Positions 1 through 12,000 of a DNA stretch of 28,177 nt are shown one piece after another. The DNA lies in contig JBNGIQ010003935.1 in NCBI GenBank assembly GCA_049999765.1, positions 1 through 28,177 on the forward strand, read 5' to 3'. A program made the translations under genes and the position numbers. Under the pieces are notes generated by a model. The model ran no database searches. It was not told the DNA's origin and saw only the letters and a list, made by a program, of their open reading frames with translations. The stretch's first letter is position 1; each line of letters opens with the position of its first letter. Source of the DNA: Phaeoceros laevis (Eukaryota; Anthocerotophyta; Anthocerotopsida; Notothyladales).

Positions 1-6
1 TGCATA

Positions 7-51
7 GTAGAGGTTCTAATATATAGCGTGGTAGAGGTTCTAATATATAGC
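7..51. repeat. 21-bp direct repeat, two copies at 24-bp spacing
   Basis: The same 21 bases (starting gtagaggttc and ending atatagc) occur at 7-27 and 31-51, separated by three bases. The copies are identical. The stretch is AT-rich and lies at the window edge, so more copies could lie outside it. Confidence 0.85.
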
Positions 52-134
52 AGCATACATTTTGCACTCTATTTTCAATCTTCTTCTTGGACGATAAGTA
101 TGACACAGAGCTTCATAAATAAAAAATGCATCAT

Positions 135-140
135 TTTATT
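135..140 (-). terminator. Candidate polyadenylation signal AATAAA
   Basis: Read on the minus strand, 140 to 135 is AATAAA, just downstream of the stop codon of the small frame at 157-753. It supports that frame being transcribed, but the region is so AT-rich that chance is a real alternative. Confidence 0.35.
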
Positions 141-156
141 TCCTCCTCTTCCTCTC

Positions 157-753
157 TTACACAACAATTGTCATATGGGGATAGTTATAAAAACAATTTG
201 GAAATGGGCAATTAAATACATTATTTAGAAAATCATGATTTGTATTGAAGCTAAGATAGCAAGACATTGTGTCAAGATTTGCTGGGCATGAATTAGAAGA
301 ATCCGTATTCTTATATTCTCCTTCCATTATAATATATCCACTAGGTGTGTCATTGGAACATAATTTTTGTAAAAAGCCGTAAGCCTCCTTTAAGCACTTC
401 CTAAGCTCAGCTTCGGACATACTTGGTAGTACGGCATTCACATTAATATCTTCTCTTCCACGCCCTGCAGCATAAGTGTAGATCAATTCTACCTTTGAGT
501 TTTTCCTTCGAACATTATAAACTTCGACCCATGTCCCATGACCATGACTAAAGAGTTGGGTGGCTTCTGGAGCTTCTCCATTTGCTACGGCTTGGAGTGC
601 ACGTGTGCGTCGTACAAATTGCATGGAGTGATCATTATCTCCAATAATTGGTTCAGTACATCGAAGTTCAATTGGTTGATATGTGAATCCATTGCGAACT
701 TTTTCGACCATTAATAAAACAAGCAAAAATGCTTCCACTTTTAATTGTGCCAT
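157..753 (-). CDS. Small AT-rich reading frame, weakly like the C-terminal half of a ribosome-inactivating protein; probably partial
   Basis: This is an intron-free frame of about 198 codons from an ATG at 753 to TAA at 157-159. An AATAAA signal on the minus strand lies at 135-140, about 17 bases past the stop. No family is certain. The first ~80 residues (a hydrophobic stretch, then Glu-x-x-Arg, then a helix with LQAVANGE and a following beta-like segment with WVEVYNV) are arranged like the segment around the catalytic Glu/Arg pair of the RIP N-glycosidase fold. The conserved Trp expected after that pair is not evident, and the N-terminal half of such a domain is absent. The remaining ~110 residues are unlike anything I recognise. 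An in-frame stop lies about 45 bases upstream, so either an upstream exon is spliced in or this is a truncated relic. Base composition is much more AT-rich than in the genes to the right. It could equally be an unrelated orphan gene. Confidence 0.35.
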   Translation of the reverse strand: MAQLKVEAFLLVLLMVEKVRNGFTYQPIELRCTEPIIGDNDHSMQFVRRTRALQAVANGEAPEATQLFSHGHGTWVEVYNVRRKNSKVELIYTYAAGRGREDINVNAVLPSMSEAELRKCLKEAYGFLQKLCSNDTPSGYIIMEGEYKNTDSSNSCPANLDTMSCYLSFNTNHDFLNNVFNCPFPNCFYNYPHMTIVV

Positions 754-782
754 GATGAATAACAAGGAGAATATAGTGCTAT

Positions 783-874
783 ATAGAACAAGTGCTACTT
801 ATCCATATAGTACTAGCATTTGATGTCCATAGAACAAGTGCTACTTATCCATATAGTACTAGCATTTGATGTCC
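783..874. repeat. 46-bp perfect tandem duplication
   Basis: Two identical 46-base units, 783-828 and 829-874, each begin atagaacaagtgc and end gatgtcc. They lie just upstream of the small minus-strand frame and so may duplicate part of its leader or promoter. Perfect identity suggests a recent event. Confidence 0.9.
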
Positions 875-1590
875 ACGAGGGCTTTATATCACATTTATGA
901 GTACATGTTGTCTATTCAACGATATTCAAGTTCCAAGTTGCTTAGGAGTTTATTGAACTTTATTCATAGTAAGAATGTGAGTTATAAATGAATCTCAAAA
1001 TATGGTGAAAAAGTCATACATAAGGCTTTTTGTCCTGAATGATATTGAACATATTTTACATAAAATTTCATGAATTGCAGGAAGCCAAGGTAAAAGGAGG
1101 CAGGGACATTCTATTTGAACATGATAATTTTATGAAAATACAAGACTCGTAGTAATCACAGTAAAAACAGTTGTGTATTTTTTTTTATAAAGTGCTTGGT
1201 GTGAAATATAATTAGTGCATTGCTGTCAAACCAAAATCCAAAAAAAAGAAAAATATATTAAATAAGAAAAGTGATTTTTCTTGAGGTCCTATGGCTTCAT
1301 CTCACCCTGAGAAACCTAGACTCAATTTTGTGGAGTGAATTATGTGGAGTGGTGCACAAACATGCGTGCTCCATGCCTTGAGGACCTTAGGGTGACATCC
1401 AAAACGGGCAGGATTGCACACACTAGATTTATACCATGATGCAGTCTTGCTTACGGAAGCATGTAGCCGTATACGACATTCAGACCTAGTTAACCTATCC
1501 TCTTCGTCCCTTCAGGACTTTCTCCCGCATTTGTACTAATCAAGCAATGAAGCAATTACTCCTGCCCTATCAAAAGCACTCATGGGCCAA
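875..1590. other. AT-rich intergenic region, no gene seen
   Basis: No reading frame of note lies on either strand. Homopolymer runs (for example near 1180 and 1240) and overall AT-richness are typical of plant intergenic DNA. The right end should hold the 3' UTR of the magnesium chelatase gene, but I see no unambiguous poly(A) signal. Confidence 0.6.
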
Positions 1591-3026
1591 CTAACCAGCA
1601 ATTTTTGAGGAATAACCGAAAACCTCACTAAACTTGTCTACCACCAGCATGCCAGAATCGATGGACTCCAAAGGGTCCTTCCTCAGCCTATGCCTAAGGC
1701 AGTTGGGGATAACCGTGAGGATGTCTTTCGGTGTGACTTCCTCCCTGCCGTTGAGGGCAGCTAGGGCTTTGGCAGCCCTGTTGGAAACGATGTCTCCTCT
1801 GAGTCCGTCCACGTCCAGCTCTGCACACACCTTGGAGATCTTCACGCGAAGTTCATGTGGAACCTTGACATTGGGTAGCCGAGCTCGAGCCTCGGAGATT
1901 TTTTGTCTCAGTTCCTCTTGAGGGCCTGTATACGAGTCTCGGAAGAGCTTGGGGTCTTGGTCGAAGCTACCCCTCTCTTCCACGATTTTCACCCTCAGCT
2001 CGGCATCCTTGACTGTACCGACTTGGGCATGCATGCCAAATCTGTCAAGCAGCTGCGGCCTCAACTCACCCTCCTCAGGGTTGCCAGAGCCAATCAAGAT
2101 AAACCTAGCAGGGTGAGAAATTGAAATCCCCTCCCTTTCGACTGTGTTCCACCCGGAGGCTGCAGAATCCAGCAACACGTCCACCAAGTGGTCATCCAGA
2201 AGATTCACTTCGTCTACGTACAAGATCCCCCTGTTGGCCTTGGCAAGAAGCCCGGGCTCAAAAGCCTTCACTCCTTCCGTTAGAGCCTTCTCAATGTCAA
2301 TTGTTCCGCACACCCTATCTTCCGTCGCTCCCAGAGGTAAGTCCACCATGTTGATCTTCGCGAATGTAACAGGCAGGTCACCGAGCTGCTTGCGTTGCCG
2401 CACATCCTCGCTCATGAGCTCGGGATCCTCAGGGTCGGAATTAAAAGGATCTCCAGAAACAACCTTAATTTCTGGAAGCAAATCCACCAAAGCCCTTACA
2501 GTGGTTGATTTGCCTGTCCCCCGGTCTCCCATAATCATCACACCACCAATTTTCGGGTCCACCACATTCAGAATCAGACACAATTTCATCTCCTCTTGTC
2601 CAACGATAGCAGTGAATGGGAACACAGGGCGCGCATTTTCCTTGGAAGCGGTCTTAACCTGCAGTGCACAAACCCGAAATTTAAACCATGAAGCATCAGA
2701 AGCCCCAACATTGCCCCTTCAACCAGAATGCAACAGCAAAAAAGCAACATAAGCCGAAGCAAGGTACTCCTGAATCCGTCTCTGCCCCCAATGCCCCCTA
2801 CCTCTGCAGCAGGCTGTGTAGCCACGTTGGACACCCGCACGACGTCCCTCCTCCTCTCCGCTGGCGGTGCTGGAGAGTGCTCACATTGCAGCTTGCTGCC
2901 CTGCATGAAGCTGCTTGCAAGCATGCACATTTGCGCAGGTTGGACCTGGCGCAAGGTGCGAGGGAGGGCGTGCGGGGCGCCAGAGGCGACCCCTACGCCT
3001 GCTCCAAGCGCCGTTGCTGCCGCCAT
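1591..3026 (-). CDS. CHLI: Magnesium chelatase subunit I (CHLI), plastid
   Basis: CHLI is the AAA+ ATPase subunit that, with CHLD and CHLH, inserts Mg2+ into protoporphyrin IX, the first committed step of chlorophyll synthesis, in the chloroplast stroma. Two exons are read on the minus strand: 3026-2802 (75 codons) and 2658-1591, separated by a 143-bp intron (donor GAG/GTAGGG, acceptor CTGCAG/GTT, phase 0). The product is 430 residues, close to the usual ~420. Residues 1-~75 are Ala/Ser/Arg-rich and fit a chloroplast transit peptide. The mature part starts near [13 protein letters not shown]. Walker A (GDRGTGKST) is at about residues 119-127 and Walker B (ILYVDEV) at about 220-226, followed by the sensor region and the C-terminal helical domain. 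Cys102 and Cys192 correspond closely to the redox-active pair described for Arabidopsis CHLI1, so thioredoxin control is likely. The C-terminus runs a few residues past the usual end. Identification is firm; only the exact start is inferred. Confidence 0.96.
2659..2801 (-). other. CHLI intron
   Basis: This intron runs GT at 2801-2800 to AG at 2660-2659 and is 143 bp. Joining its flanks gives the continuous reading [20 protein letters not shown], as expected for the transit peptide/mature junction of CHLI. The long plus-strand frames that cross here and the CHLI exons are antisense shadows. Confidence 0.85.
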
Positions 3027-3434
3027 GGCTGGAGAGGACCGAGTCTCAGCTGCCTGCCCTCAGTTGCAACAAGATAGGCTTCGTAGCACCGCAACAGTGA
3101 AGAGCTCGCGTGGAGACGGACACGAAATCTGACCAGATAACCTCGATAACTGTAAAATCCGCTTCTTGTATCCGGGATAAGCCTTCGACTGTGCTTGCCC
3201 ACATAGGAACATGTAGGGCAAAGGGTACGTAATAACCAATATTCCTGGGTTAGGGTACATCATTTGGACCTCATGAAGTTATGGACGCAGTTATCGACCA
3301 CGAATAGAAGGACGTTCTATTGCGCTTGCGAAACTCCACATATGAACACGGATGACGAAACAAATACCGGTAGATGCCTGTACATCATCACCAAGATTTC
3401 GTGATGTTTGCATTCTGCAGGGTCTACTTACAGA
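3027..3434 (-). promoter_or_regulatory. CHLI upstream region and 3' flank of the amidase gene
   Basis: These 408 bp separate the amidase stop codon from the CHLI start codon, both on the minus strand. The stretch must hold the CHLI 5' UTR and core promoter and the amidase 3' UTR. I see no clear TATA box or poly(A) signal. Short frames here start at non-ATG codons and have no recognisable product. Confidence 0.4.
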
Positions 3435-5019
3435 CTACTTACGAGGGTCCACAGGGTTGACACCATCCATGGTCAGTAGCACCTTGTATAGGTCGGGGCG
3501 TCTGTCTCTAAACACTCCCCAGCTACTCCTCTTCAGACGAATTTTGTTCAGATCAAACTTACCAAGCAGCACAGCTTCCTGGTCCTCTGCTGTGTCTACA
3601 AGCTCTCCTGTAGGTCCTGTGAAAGACAAAACAAGGTGACGGAGACAATTAGTTATATGTCATGTGATGCTTCCTACCAGCAGACCAGGTTCTAGCACAC
3701 ACCTGCGATGAAGGAGTTGCCATAGAAGGTGAGCTTTGCAGGCCCACTTTCTGTTTCAACTATTTCAACTCCTATACGATTGGAGGCCACCAAAGGGATC
3801 TGCAACGCAGGTTGTTCAGACTAGTCCGAGGGATGGCAGTAGCAAGATACAGCAGAAAGGAGGAGCAATCCTTACAATGTTTGCTGCCGCATGACCTTGC
3901 ATAACCCTTCTCCAATGCTCCTTAGAGTCTAGACCAGAATCTTGAGGCTCATCTCCGATGGCTGTTGGATAGAACAACACTTCTGCACCCAGTAGAGTCA
4001 TAGCACGAGCTGATTCAGGGAACCACTGGTCCCAGCATATGGCAACACCAATTTTTGCGAACTTAGTCTCGAACACCTGTGGACAAGACAATGACCTCGT
4101 TAGGGGGTGGAGCCTTGAACCACTTTCAATCAGGACTTGTGTTATGCAAGCTACTTTGAAGCCCGTGTCACCAGGATTGAAGTAGAACTTCTCTTGATAA
4201 CCTGATCACATATTTGAGTTTGTGAGCATATCAACTACAGAAACAGCTTACTCAACATGCATATGAAGATGATACAGAATTTTACAGCTTACCAGGTCCA
4301 GTAGGTATGTGGGACTTCCGATATAGTCCAACATCCTTTCCATCTGCATCTATAATGACGATAGAGTTGAAGTAGGCATTGTTGGACCTCTCGAAGAAGC
4401 TAACAGGTATCACAACTCCCAGCGTTTTAGCCAGTTCTTGCATCCTGATTCAGGGAGGCCCCCAAGGGCATGCTTGTGAGCAATACGAACAAGGATATGC
4501 AGACTCTTCGAATAAGGAGACAGGAAAAAACTGGCAGGCGTGCATGCTTGCTCTTAGTACTGGAGAAACCACCATCAGAGACGAAATCTCAACCGGGAAG
4601 TCCAGAGCACCGTTTTATCGTGGGATGACCTTCTCGAGGTCTCGCTCGCAGAAAAAAATCCTCCCTCTGAGCTTGACAGAAGTAGTGTCCCTCAAACAGC
4701 TCCTGCTTGTAGGAGGGTGATTAGTACGTGGACGTACTAAAACCTTCTCCAGCTCTTCAGACACTATGAGGGCTTGGTCACTTCCAGTGTGCGAATACTC
4801 ACCTGGATGAGTACAATGTTGGCACCCTTGCTGTGCGCTTCCCTAACCAGCCTGCCGTAGACCAAGACACAATCACCTTTTCAAATCGACTCTTCAAATC
4901 GACATTTCTCACACTGACAATACATACTTCTCTGCTCGATCCACGTTTGTCTGAACATCATCGGTGCAGGCGAATTGCAACGCAGAGACTGTCACCCATC
5001 GTTCTCCTTCAGACGCCAT
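3435..5019 (-). CDS. CPA: N-carbamoylputrescine amidase (nitrilase superfamily)
   Basis: This enzyme hydrolyses N-carbamoylputrescine to putrescine, CO2 and ammonia, the last step of the plant arginine-decarboxylase route to polyamines. Its Arabidopsis orthologue is NLP1. Eight exons on the minus strand: 5019-4928, 4851-4803, 4702-4611, 4444-4293, 4201-4155, 4076-3876, 3799-3703 and 3616-3435. Introns are 76-166 bp, all GT-AG, and phases match throughout, giving 303 residues (family ~300). The catalytic triad is intact: Glu48 in ELFEG, Lys121 in YRKSHIP and Cys158 in AICWDQW. Other family signatures are FYFNPGDTGFK, HWRRVMQGHA and WGVFRDRRPDLYKVLLTMDG near the C-terminus. No targeting peptide is seen, so it is probably cytosolic. 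The stop codon lies inside a perfect splice-donor sequence (see findings), so the last residues may vary. It is transcribed away from the large plus-strand gene that starts about 1 kb upstream. Confidence 0.94.
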
Positions 5020-6075
5020 AGCTTGGGCTCCAGCTTCCAAGCTCGCAGAGGCCGCTTATCTAACATCAAAGTGTCCAAACGAAGCATGCCCAACATGTGG
5101 AACCGTGGCCGTGGCCTTGTCGTCAGAAGACAAGATATAAGTAATGCTTTTAATAATAGGGCATTAGAAAATGGAGGACTACCGTAGGTCGTCGCTGGGT
5201 TTGGGCCTGCCGTCCCTGGCAAGGGAAACCGTTGAAGGCGGGATGCGGCAGGATCGGGCTGGCCTGCAGGTGAAGCGGTCGGAGACGAACTGGCACGTCC
5301 ACGCAAACGCAGGCTTGCCCTTTCTTCGCGCGCCATTGGTAAGTGTCGCCGGCTCCGCTTCCTCCTCCGTTACGTCGCTAGCTACCTTGGCATGCTGACG
5401 TCTGCTGTTGTGCTTCTTCGAGCCTCCCAGGGCCTATGCTGCTCTAACGCTGTCATCATCAATCCCTGACTGCTAGGCTGCTCAATTGCTTATCGCTATC
5501 TGGTCACTTCCGAGCCAGCGGAAAGTGGCTACAATTTGCGGACAATTTTCTTTTTGAAATACGTCTCGGGGTTTGTTGGTGAGATGTGTGTTCAGTTGTT
5601 GTTGTGAGGCTCGCTGGCTGTGTTTGCCTGTGTATGTGCTCCCTGTGCGGCACTTCTGGTGATATCTTACGGTGTTTTGCAATGATGGCTGTCATTTGCA
5701 TTTTTCTGATGTGATGGAGTAGGCCAGCAGCAGTCAGCTAGCCCGGGTTCTTGCAGTGATGTCCCTGTTAGGTGTTTCTATGGGACATATTTCCCAGCCT
5801 GTCTGCTCACAATGCTGCGACTTTCTGGTCATGAATGCATCATGCGAGAGGAACTGTTCAGCGTGCGTGGAGGATGTTGATTTGGTTTGGTGCAGGACAG
5901 AGCGGTCTGCCTTTGATCGGGACAATGAAGCTTGCGTCTTCTCAGTTTGTTTGCGGTTCTATCAAAGACGTAACCCTGCTTCCACGATCTATGGATGCTG
6001 CTGAGTTTGCTCCGGTTTTGTGTGCCTATGGTATGTCGGCATAGGACCGTGGCATAGACGGAGGCATTGTGAAAC
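5020..6075. promoter_or_regulatory. Divergent intergenic region, possible 5' UTR exon and intron for the plus-strand gene
   Basis: This 1,056-bp region lies between two divergent start codons (amidase at 5019 minus, large gene at 6076 plus). A strong donor, CATTG/GTAAGTGT, sits at 5339-5340, and a good acceptor, GGTTTGGTGCAG, ends at 5895. Together they could define a 557-bp 5' UTR intron of the plus-strand gene. A small frame from 5171 runs into that donor but cannot join the 6076 frame, because an in-frame TGA at 6070-6072 immediately precedes its ATG. Several upstream ATGs between 5900 and 6070 would make short uORFs if that leader is used. No TATA box is convincing. Confidence 0.35.
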
Positions 6076-9000
6076 ATGGTCGGCACTCCAAGGTCTCAAG
6101 ATCCACTTCCGGAATACGTCAGCCCAGAGCTTGTCCGGCTTATTGCAAAGAATGCGCCAACGGAGTTAGATTTCTTTGTGCAGTATCTGAACAGACCAAA
6201 GCCATCACCGCGCTCTGTTCCATGGAAGCTGCACAGAAGCCCTCGGGAGGTGCAGGCGGAGAGGGAGAGGGAGACCAGGGCTGCCGCTGTGGAGGAGCTT
6301 CTCAGGGGCATCAAAGAGCGGAACGACTGGATTGCAGCCAGGAAGGCTCAGGGCGGCTACCGAAGCTTGTCTGCTCAGCAAACTGCCAGATCCGACCTGG
6401 AGACTCTGAGCTCCACACGGTCTTCTCCCCCGAAACGGAAAAGCTTGTTGTCTCGGGACAAGGAGCTGAGGAACGTTTCTCTTGAAGGACTTGAGTTGAA
6501 TGTGAGCAGAATTCTGGGGCGAGATTTCACTCTAGCAAAGCATGCCGAAAGAGTTCAGTGGCCACTGCCGCCTGAAGCCAGACATAGAACACAAAATGGA
6601 GAGGACTTTCAGTATCATCGGATTCGAAGGCGCGGGTTTGGAACTCGATTGTCACGCCAAGCACTGGAGGCGCTGCCACCACCGGCAACGAAGTTGCAGA
6701 ACTTCTTCGCTGGGAGGGCAGGAATGCCCGCCTCAAGCAATTCTAGCGATGACAATATGGATTCCCCGTCGCCACCTGCACGGAAGCAAAAGTTTCCTTT
6801 GAAGCAAGTTGTTCCAGGAGACTGGCAAACATTTGAATCTGATGCTGATGAGCCCGACGACAGGAAATTCGGGGTTTCTTTTAAAGTAGAGAGATTTCCC
6901 CCATCCAAGACCAAGGTAGCTCCCACAATCAAGGAGAAAGTTCATGCTGCCTGGGTGCCCTCAGGTAGGCCTTCCGCTAGGACATTTGGAGAACTCCCCC
7001 CCATGGGCCCCCATTCCTCCAGGCCTTCATCTGCTAGGTTACCTATTGGCAACCGGCCAGTATCTCCAGCTTGGGTACCTGCTGGTCAACCATCCAGAAG
7101 ACCAGTATCAGTCCCCTGTGGTCATGGTGTTTTAAAATCCTATGTCACGAACCATGGAGCATCAGGGATGGAGCCGTCACCTGCTCCTGATGCACCAGAG
7201 ATTTTCAAGAGGGCCTGGGAAGATTTTAGAGCTTCTGAAGGTTTTGGAAAAAGGCCTCCTACCTCATCTTACGTCAAGCCTTGGAGGTGGGGTATGGCCA
7301 CAGCGCCCAGTACAACCGTCCCGACAGAGACGAAAGACTCCAGCTCTTGCAAAAGAAAAGACCGTGCACATCAAGAGAACATTTCTGAGGTACTGGAGCT
7401 GGTTCAGCACTTATGTCCAAAGTAATCGCATAAAAAATCGTATCAAAGAGTTAGCGTACTATTTTGATCACAATTTGAAGTCAATTTACAGGTTACCAAA
7501 TTCATGGAGGCAAAACAGTCTCAGAGGAGGAAAGAACAACGCGACATGAAACGCAAGACAGAAGCAGAGGCCGCAGCAAAAAAAGAAAAAGAAAGGCTCT
7601 TGCAACTCCACCATCAGGCTATGATCGAGATGTATGCCCGTGCTAACCTTTCCAGTCTTGAACTGTAGTCTGGGTGCTCTCCTCATCTCTGATGTTTCCA
7701 CTGACATCGTGGCAGTGAGGCCGAACTAGCCAAAGAGAAACCACTCAAAGCACGACCTGCGTGGAATCCCGACTTCGATTCTGCTCGAGCGGATGGCATA
7801 GGACCCTGGGCGAACCCTGACAGCAACATCAAACTGCAAAGAGGCACTCCCAAGGCAACAATTTCTCATCGTGATGATGTAAGCCCTGCAAGTCCGGTGG
7901 TTGATGCTGGATGCAGAGACGCCACCCTTCACATATCTGAAGCTTCGACAGAGGAGACTGACTCCGACCGAAGTAGGAACATACGTGTTGTCTTGCGTCA
8001 TAAGAAGCGAGGAAAAGGAAAGTCTGGGCAGCGCAAAACTCGAAGGCCCACTAAACCTAAGGATCCGTTTGTTGGTTCCAAAAAGCGAGCAAGGTGGAAA
8101 AACTCCACTAACATGAATCAATACGGAGGAAACGATGCATTGAGAAGGAGAGAACTGATGAAGATATATGGAGTACAGCAGGTACAACCCCAACCTCCCA
8201 CCCTTGATAACGATCTCAGACAAGGTAACAGAGCTGCTCAGCAACCCCGTGATTTGTGAATGATCTGAAGTATGAAGAAAAACTTGGACAGGCAGTTCCC
8301 TTGAGGCCTTGAGGTTGCTTTGGCGGTTCGCCGTGAGCTATGAAAGGGGGGGCTAGAGACGAAAGGGTTGTTTCCTGTGCTGCTTGACAGCTTGACAAAG
8401 GTTCTTAGTAGTCTCTGACTTTGACGACTGTTCCGACTTGAAAGATTTGGAATGCATTAGAAGGAATACTTTCATTGCCTGAACAAGTTATAAGAGCATT
8501 ATCACGAGTCTAATGTCATACATATAGTCCCTAAGGTCCTTGTCAAAGCTTAGACCCTCTGGTCATGTGGAACTGACCCTGTTGTGTTGCGCCCAAACTA
8601 TACCTTCTCCAAAATCACCTTGTTTGAGAAACTCTAGCTTTGTTGATTCACAGCGCAAACAGCGTGAGGCCATGGACAACCGCAATAAACACATGCTGCA
8701 GTCACTCCAGGGTGGTCGGAAGAAAGGTGCAAATGGCAGCTCAACAAAAACGATAAAAGGGAAAGCAAAAAGCAAGGCAAAGAGTAAGCGGAAGGGTGAA
8801 AGTGTTGTAAGGGCGCCGTCAACATCTAAGCCAGGTGTACCAGAGTCCAGCAAAGAGGCTCGAGGTGCAGATAGGAATCATGCCAGCAAACCAGGGAAAA
8901 CTCAACTTACCAGCCGATCTAGACATGTTTCCGAGAAGGAGAAGTTCCAAAGTCCAACTCTTGGAAGGAGGGGTACAGATGGCAAATTGGAGCTTCCATT

Positions 9001-12000
9001 CTGCACCAAAGCAGGGGGTGAGAAACTGAATGCGCAAGGTCTTCTATCACAACGTAGAGCAACCATAAGGGCCTGCACAAGTCCTGCCGTTTCGTCAGCA
9101 ACGAAACGAGGAAAACCGGAATCTCCTACCTTGGTGTATTTCAGCGAACCAACTCACAACACAACCTTGACCACTACTGTAAGGCCAGGTTCCCCTTCCA
9201 AGCAGTTTCCTTTTACCTTGAGGTCTGCAGGTCCCAGCGATAAGACTCAACCGTCGGAAGAGGAGAGGAAGAAAATCTACGGAGGGGGATTCCACTTTAG
9301 CAAAGCTTCACCCTCAGGTCAACCAGTCAAGACGGCTATTGGAAGCGCAAAATCTGGAGTTCAGTCAACAGGAGGGCAGAGTATGAGAGATTCAACCTCG
9401 TGTATGCAAGCATCATATTCTGCATTGGTCATTCCAGAGCGGACACATCATATTGCTGATTTGGACTTGAATGAATTCGAACAAGCAGGATCATCGTCGT
9501 TTGTGCCACAGAGACAAACCATAAAGCAAAATCCAGTTAATACAGCAGGAAGGCTCACACCACCAAGTAGCTCAGGAGGAGCATTGAGCCAAAGTAATGC
9601 CATGACAAATAGCAACTCCGCACATGTGTCTCCAACACGCCACCATCAAACAACCCCGCCCTCTGTGCCTGCCCCTTCGAGTTCTTTAGAGGATGAAAAC
9701 TGGCAAAAAGATGGAACAACTCGGAGCGGTGGTGGAAATGGCAAAAAGAGGGACAAACCAAGGGACAGCAACGTGGAGGGTTTCCCATGTAGAAGTAAAT
9801 TTGACAAGGAGTGGACATTGCCCAGGAGAGGCGACTCCTTCAGCATTGTGAACTTATATGCTAAGCACACGGCACATGAAAGCAATGCTCAGGAAAGCAC
9901 CGCCACTGCTATGTCTTCTGATTCTGGCCGACGAAAGAATTTGAGTCATTCAATACCCCAGAAAGCAAGGCCATTAGCTGCACAGCACCTTGTTGGCAAC
10001 CATTTCTCACCAACTAGTTCCTCAGAGTTCAAAACTTACATTGGTACTTCCTATGGAGATCACATAAGCAACCTGAGTGAATCTGAGACACTCTTCTCAG
10101 AAATCCTAGCAGAGGCATCTAAGAATAACAGGAAACGGCTACCAGAAAAGCCTGCCAGTGCAGATTTTATTAGGTCTGTTATGAGGGACCCAGCAAAAAC
10201 GAAAGCCTCCAACGAAGGTACGTTGATAGATTTCGCTACTGTATACGTACACTGAAAGTTCTGGACACGGAATTGTCACTAGAATGATCCTTCTAGCAAA
10301 TTGGATGCATCAAGGGGAGTTCAACTGCAGGGTGCAAGTTGGTCTATTCATGCCAGATGTTCACACTTCTCTCTCCATCTTTCAGGAAGCTCAACAGTCT
10401 CCCATGCTACAAGATGGACTACTCCAGGTCTCTTGAGTAACAATCCAAAACCAAGGTGAGCACAAGAGAGAGTCCGTTAATATTGACAAGTTAACAAGAT
10501 AGTGCAGGTGGTCGTTGTCCCGTTGCATGTTTATTCACCACAAATACATGGCTGAACAGAATGGGTCTCGAGACTGTCTCCAAGGAGCACATAGAGACAA
10601 CAATGCCGACTTCCAGAATACCTACGCCAATGCAATCAGCAAGGATGCAAAGCAAACTACATTGCAGGACCTCTGAAGTAAGTCCTACAAAAAGAGACCA
10701 AACATTTACGTTGCTAGTCATCAGTGTTTGCAACTAGTTTGCTGATATTGACTCCATGCAATGCAGATGTCCATGGATGGGATCTCAGTGTTGCCAGCGT
10801 CCAAGGCTGGCATCGGGGACTCTTACACCGACATGTTCTCATACAACGATGCTGAGGCAATAGCCCTTCACAAGGTCAGTTACCTCCTGACTGTGCATAT
10901 TTGTGCACATCCACCAGTTTCTGGGCTTGACCAGCTGGATCATTGAGCATCCTACGCAAGTAGGAAGTTGAAAAAATTGCATTTGACATCCATGCCTGTT
11001 CCTCTACGTGCTCAGGTTAGAATGCAATTACGCAAGGAGCAACGGCTGGTGAGGAAGTTAAGACGAAAGCAAAAGGTGGAGGCTGCAAGCTTGAAGCCAA
11101 GCGAGAGTGATGACACAATGATTAGTGCTAGCAGCCGGAAACAGCAGGCCCCTCAAAAGGTTCTACTATGAGCACTGTGGCTGTCCCTTCCCTCTGCATT
11201 CCGCATCTCTGGACAGACTAAATATGTCTAACTTTGACAGCATCTTGCCATTTCACAGTAAACAGGAATATACTAACAGATCACGTTTAATGCTGTAGAC
11301 AAGGATAGACAAGGAGAAGTTGACTTATTTTAATCCAAGCTTGTGATTTGCTCTGGGCAGGTTTCTGAGGCTGGTGTAGACCTGAGAGTGTCTACCTCAC
11401 AGCAGCCGCAAGGTTTTCCTGTTCGACAGAAACCAATGTTGCCTCCAAAAAACTCACTAGCACAAGTTCAGAAACATCCACCGAAGACGAAGACAAAGAA
11501 AACAAGATCACAGCAAACGAAGTTAAATAGAAACGGTATTAATAAGAAAGGTGAAACATTACACATCTGTGACACTGTTCCAGAATGCACTTTCCAGTAC
11601 AGTCTACCTCCTCCGATTTCATGCTGCTGCTGATACAGTCTCTTGTAAACTGATCACGTACAGCAAATGGAGTGGCAAAATCACTGAAGGTGGTCGGACC
11701 AATGAAAGGTAGAAGGCCATCAGCAGTCCAACAGAAATCACTGCTAGAGAAAACCATTCAGGTCTGACTTGTCACCTTGGAACCCTTGAATGCTCTGTCC
11801 ATATCATGCATTGGAGGAATTTCACCCTTCCAACAGAAATGAGTTCTATTCCACAATAACAACCAATGGATTCTTAGGGTGCCAATTGGATGTAGGTTGT
11901 AAGTCAATGTAGAATAGTAACTCCTACCTTCATGTCATTGTCTTAACAGCAACTCACAACTCAGATTACTGAGGTGAGGGGGAAGAGACTTTATGATGAC

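Noticed and set aside
1634-2752. Long plus-strand reading frames across the CHLI gene
   Set aside because: They are antisense to a well-conserved CHLI coding sequence and have no family resemblance; openness follows from CHLI codon usage.
5171-5398. Small plus-strand frame as a coding first exon of the large gene
   Set aside because: An in-frame stop at 6070-6072 blocks joining it to the 6076 frame, and no other acceptor gives a recognisable product; kept only as a possible UTR exon.
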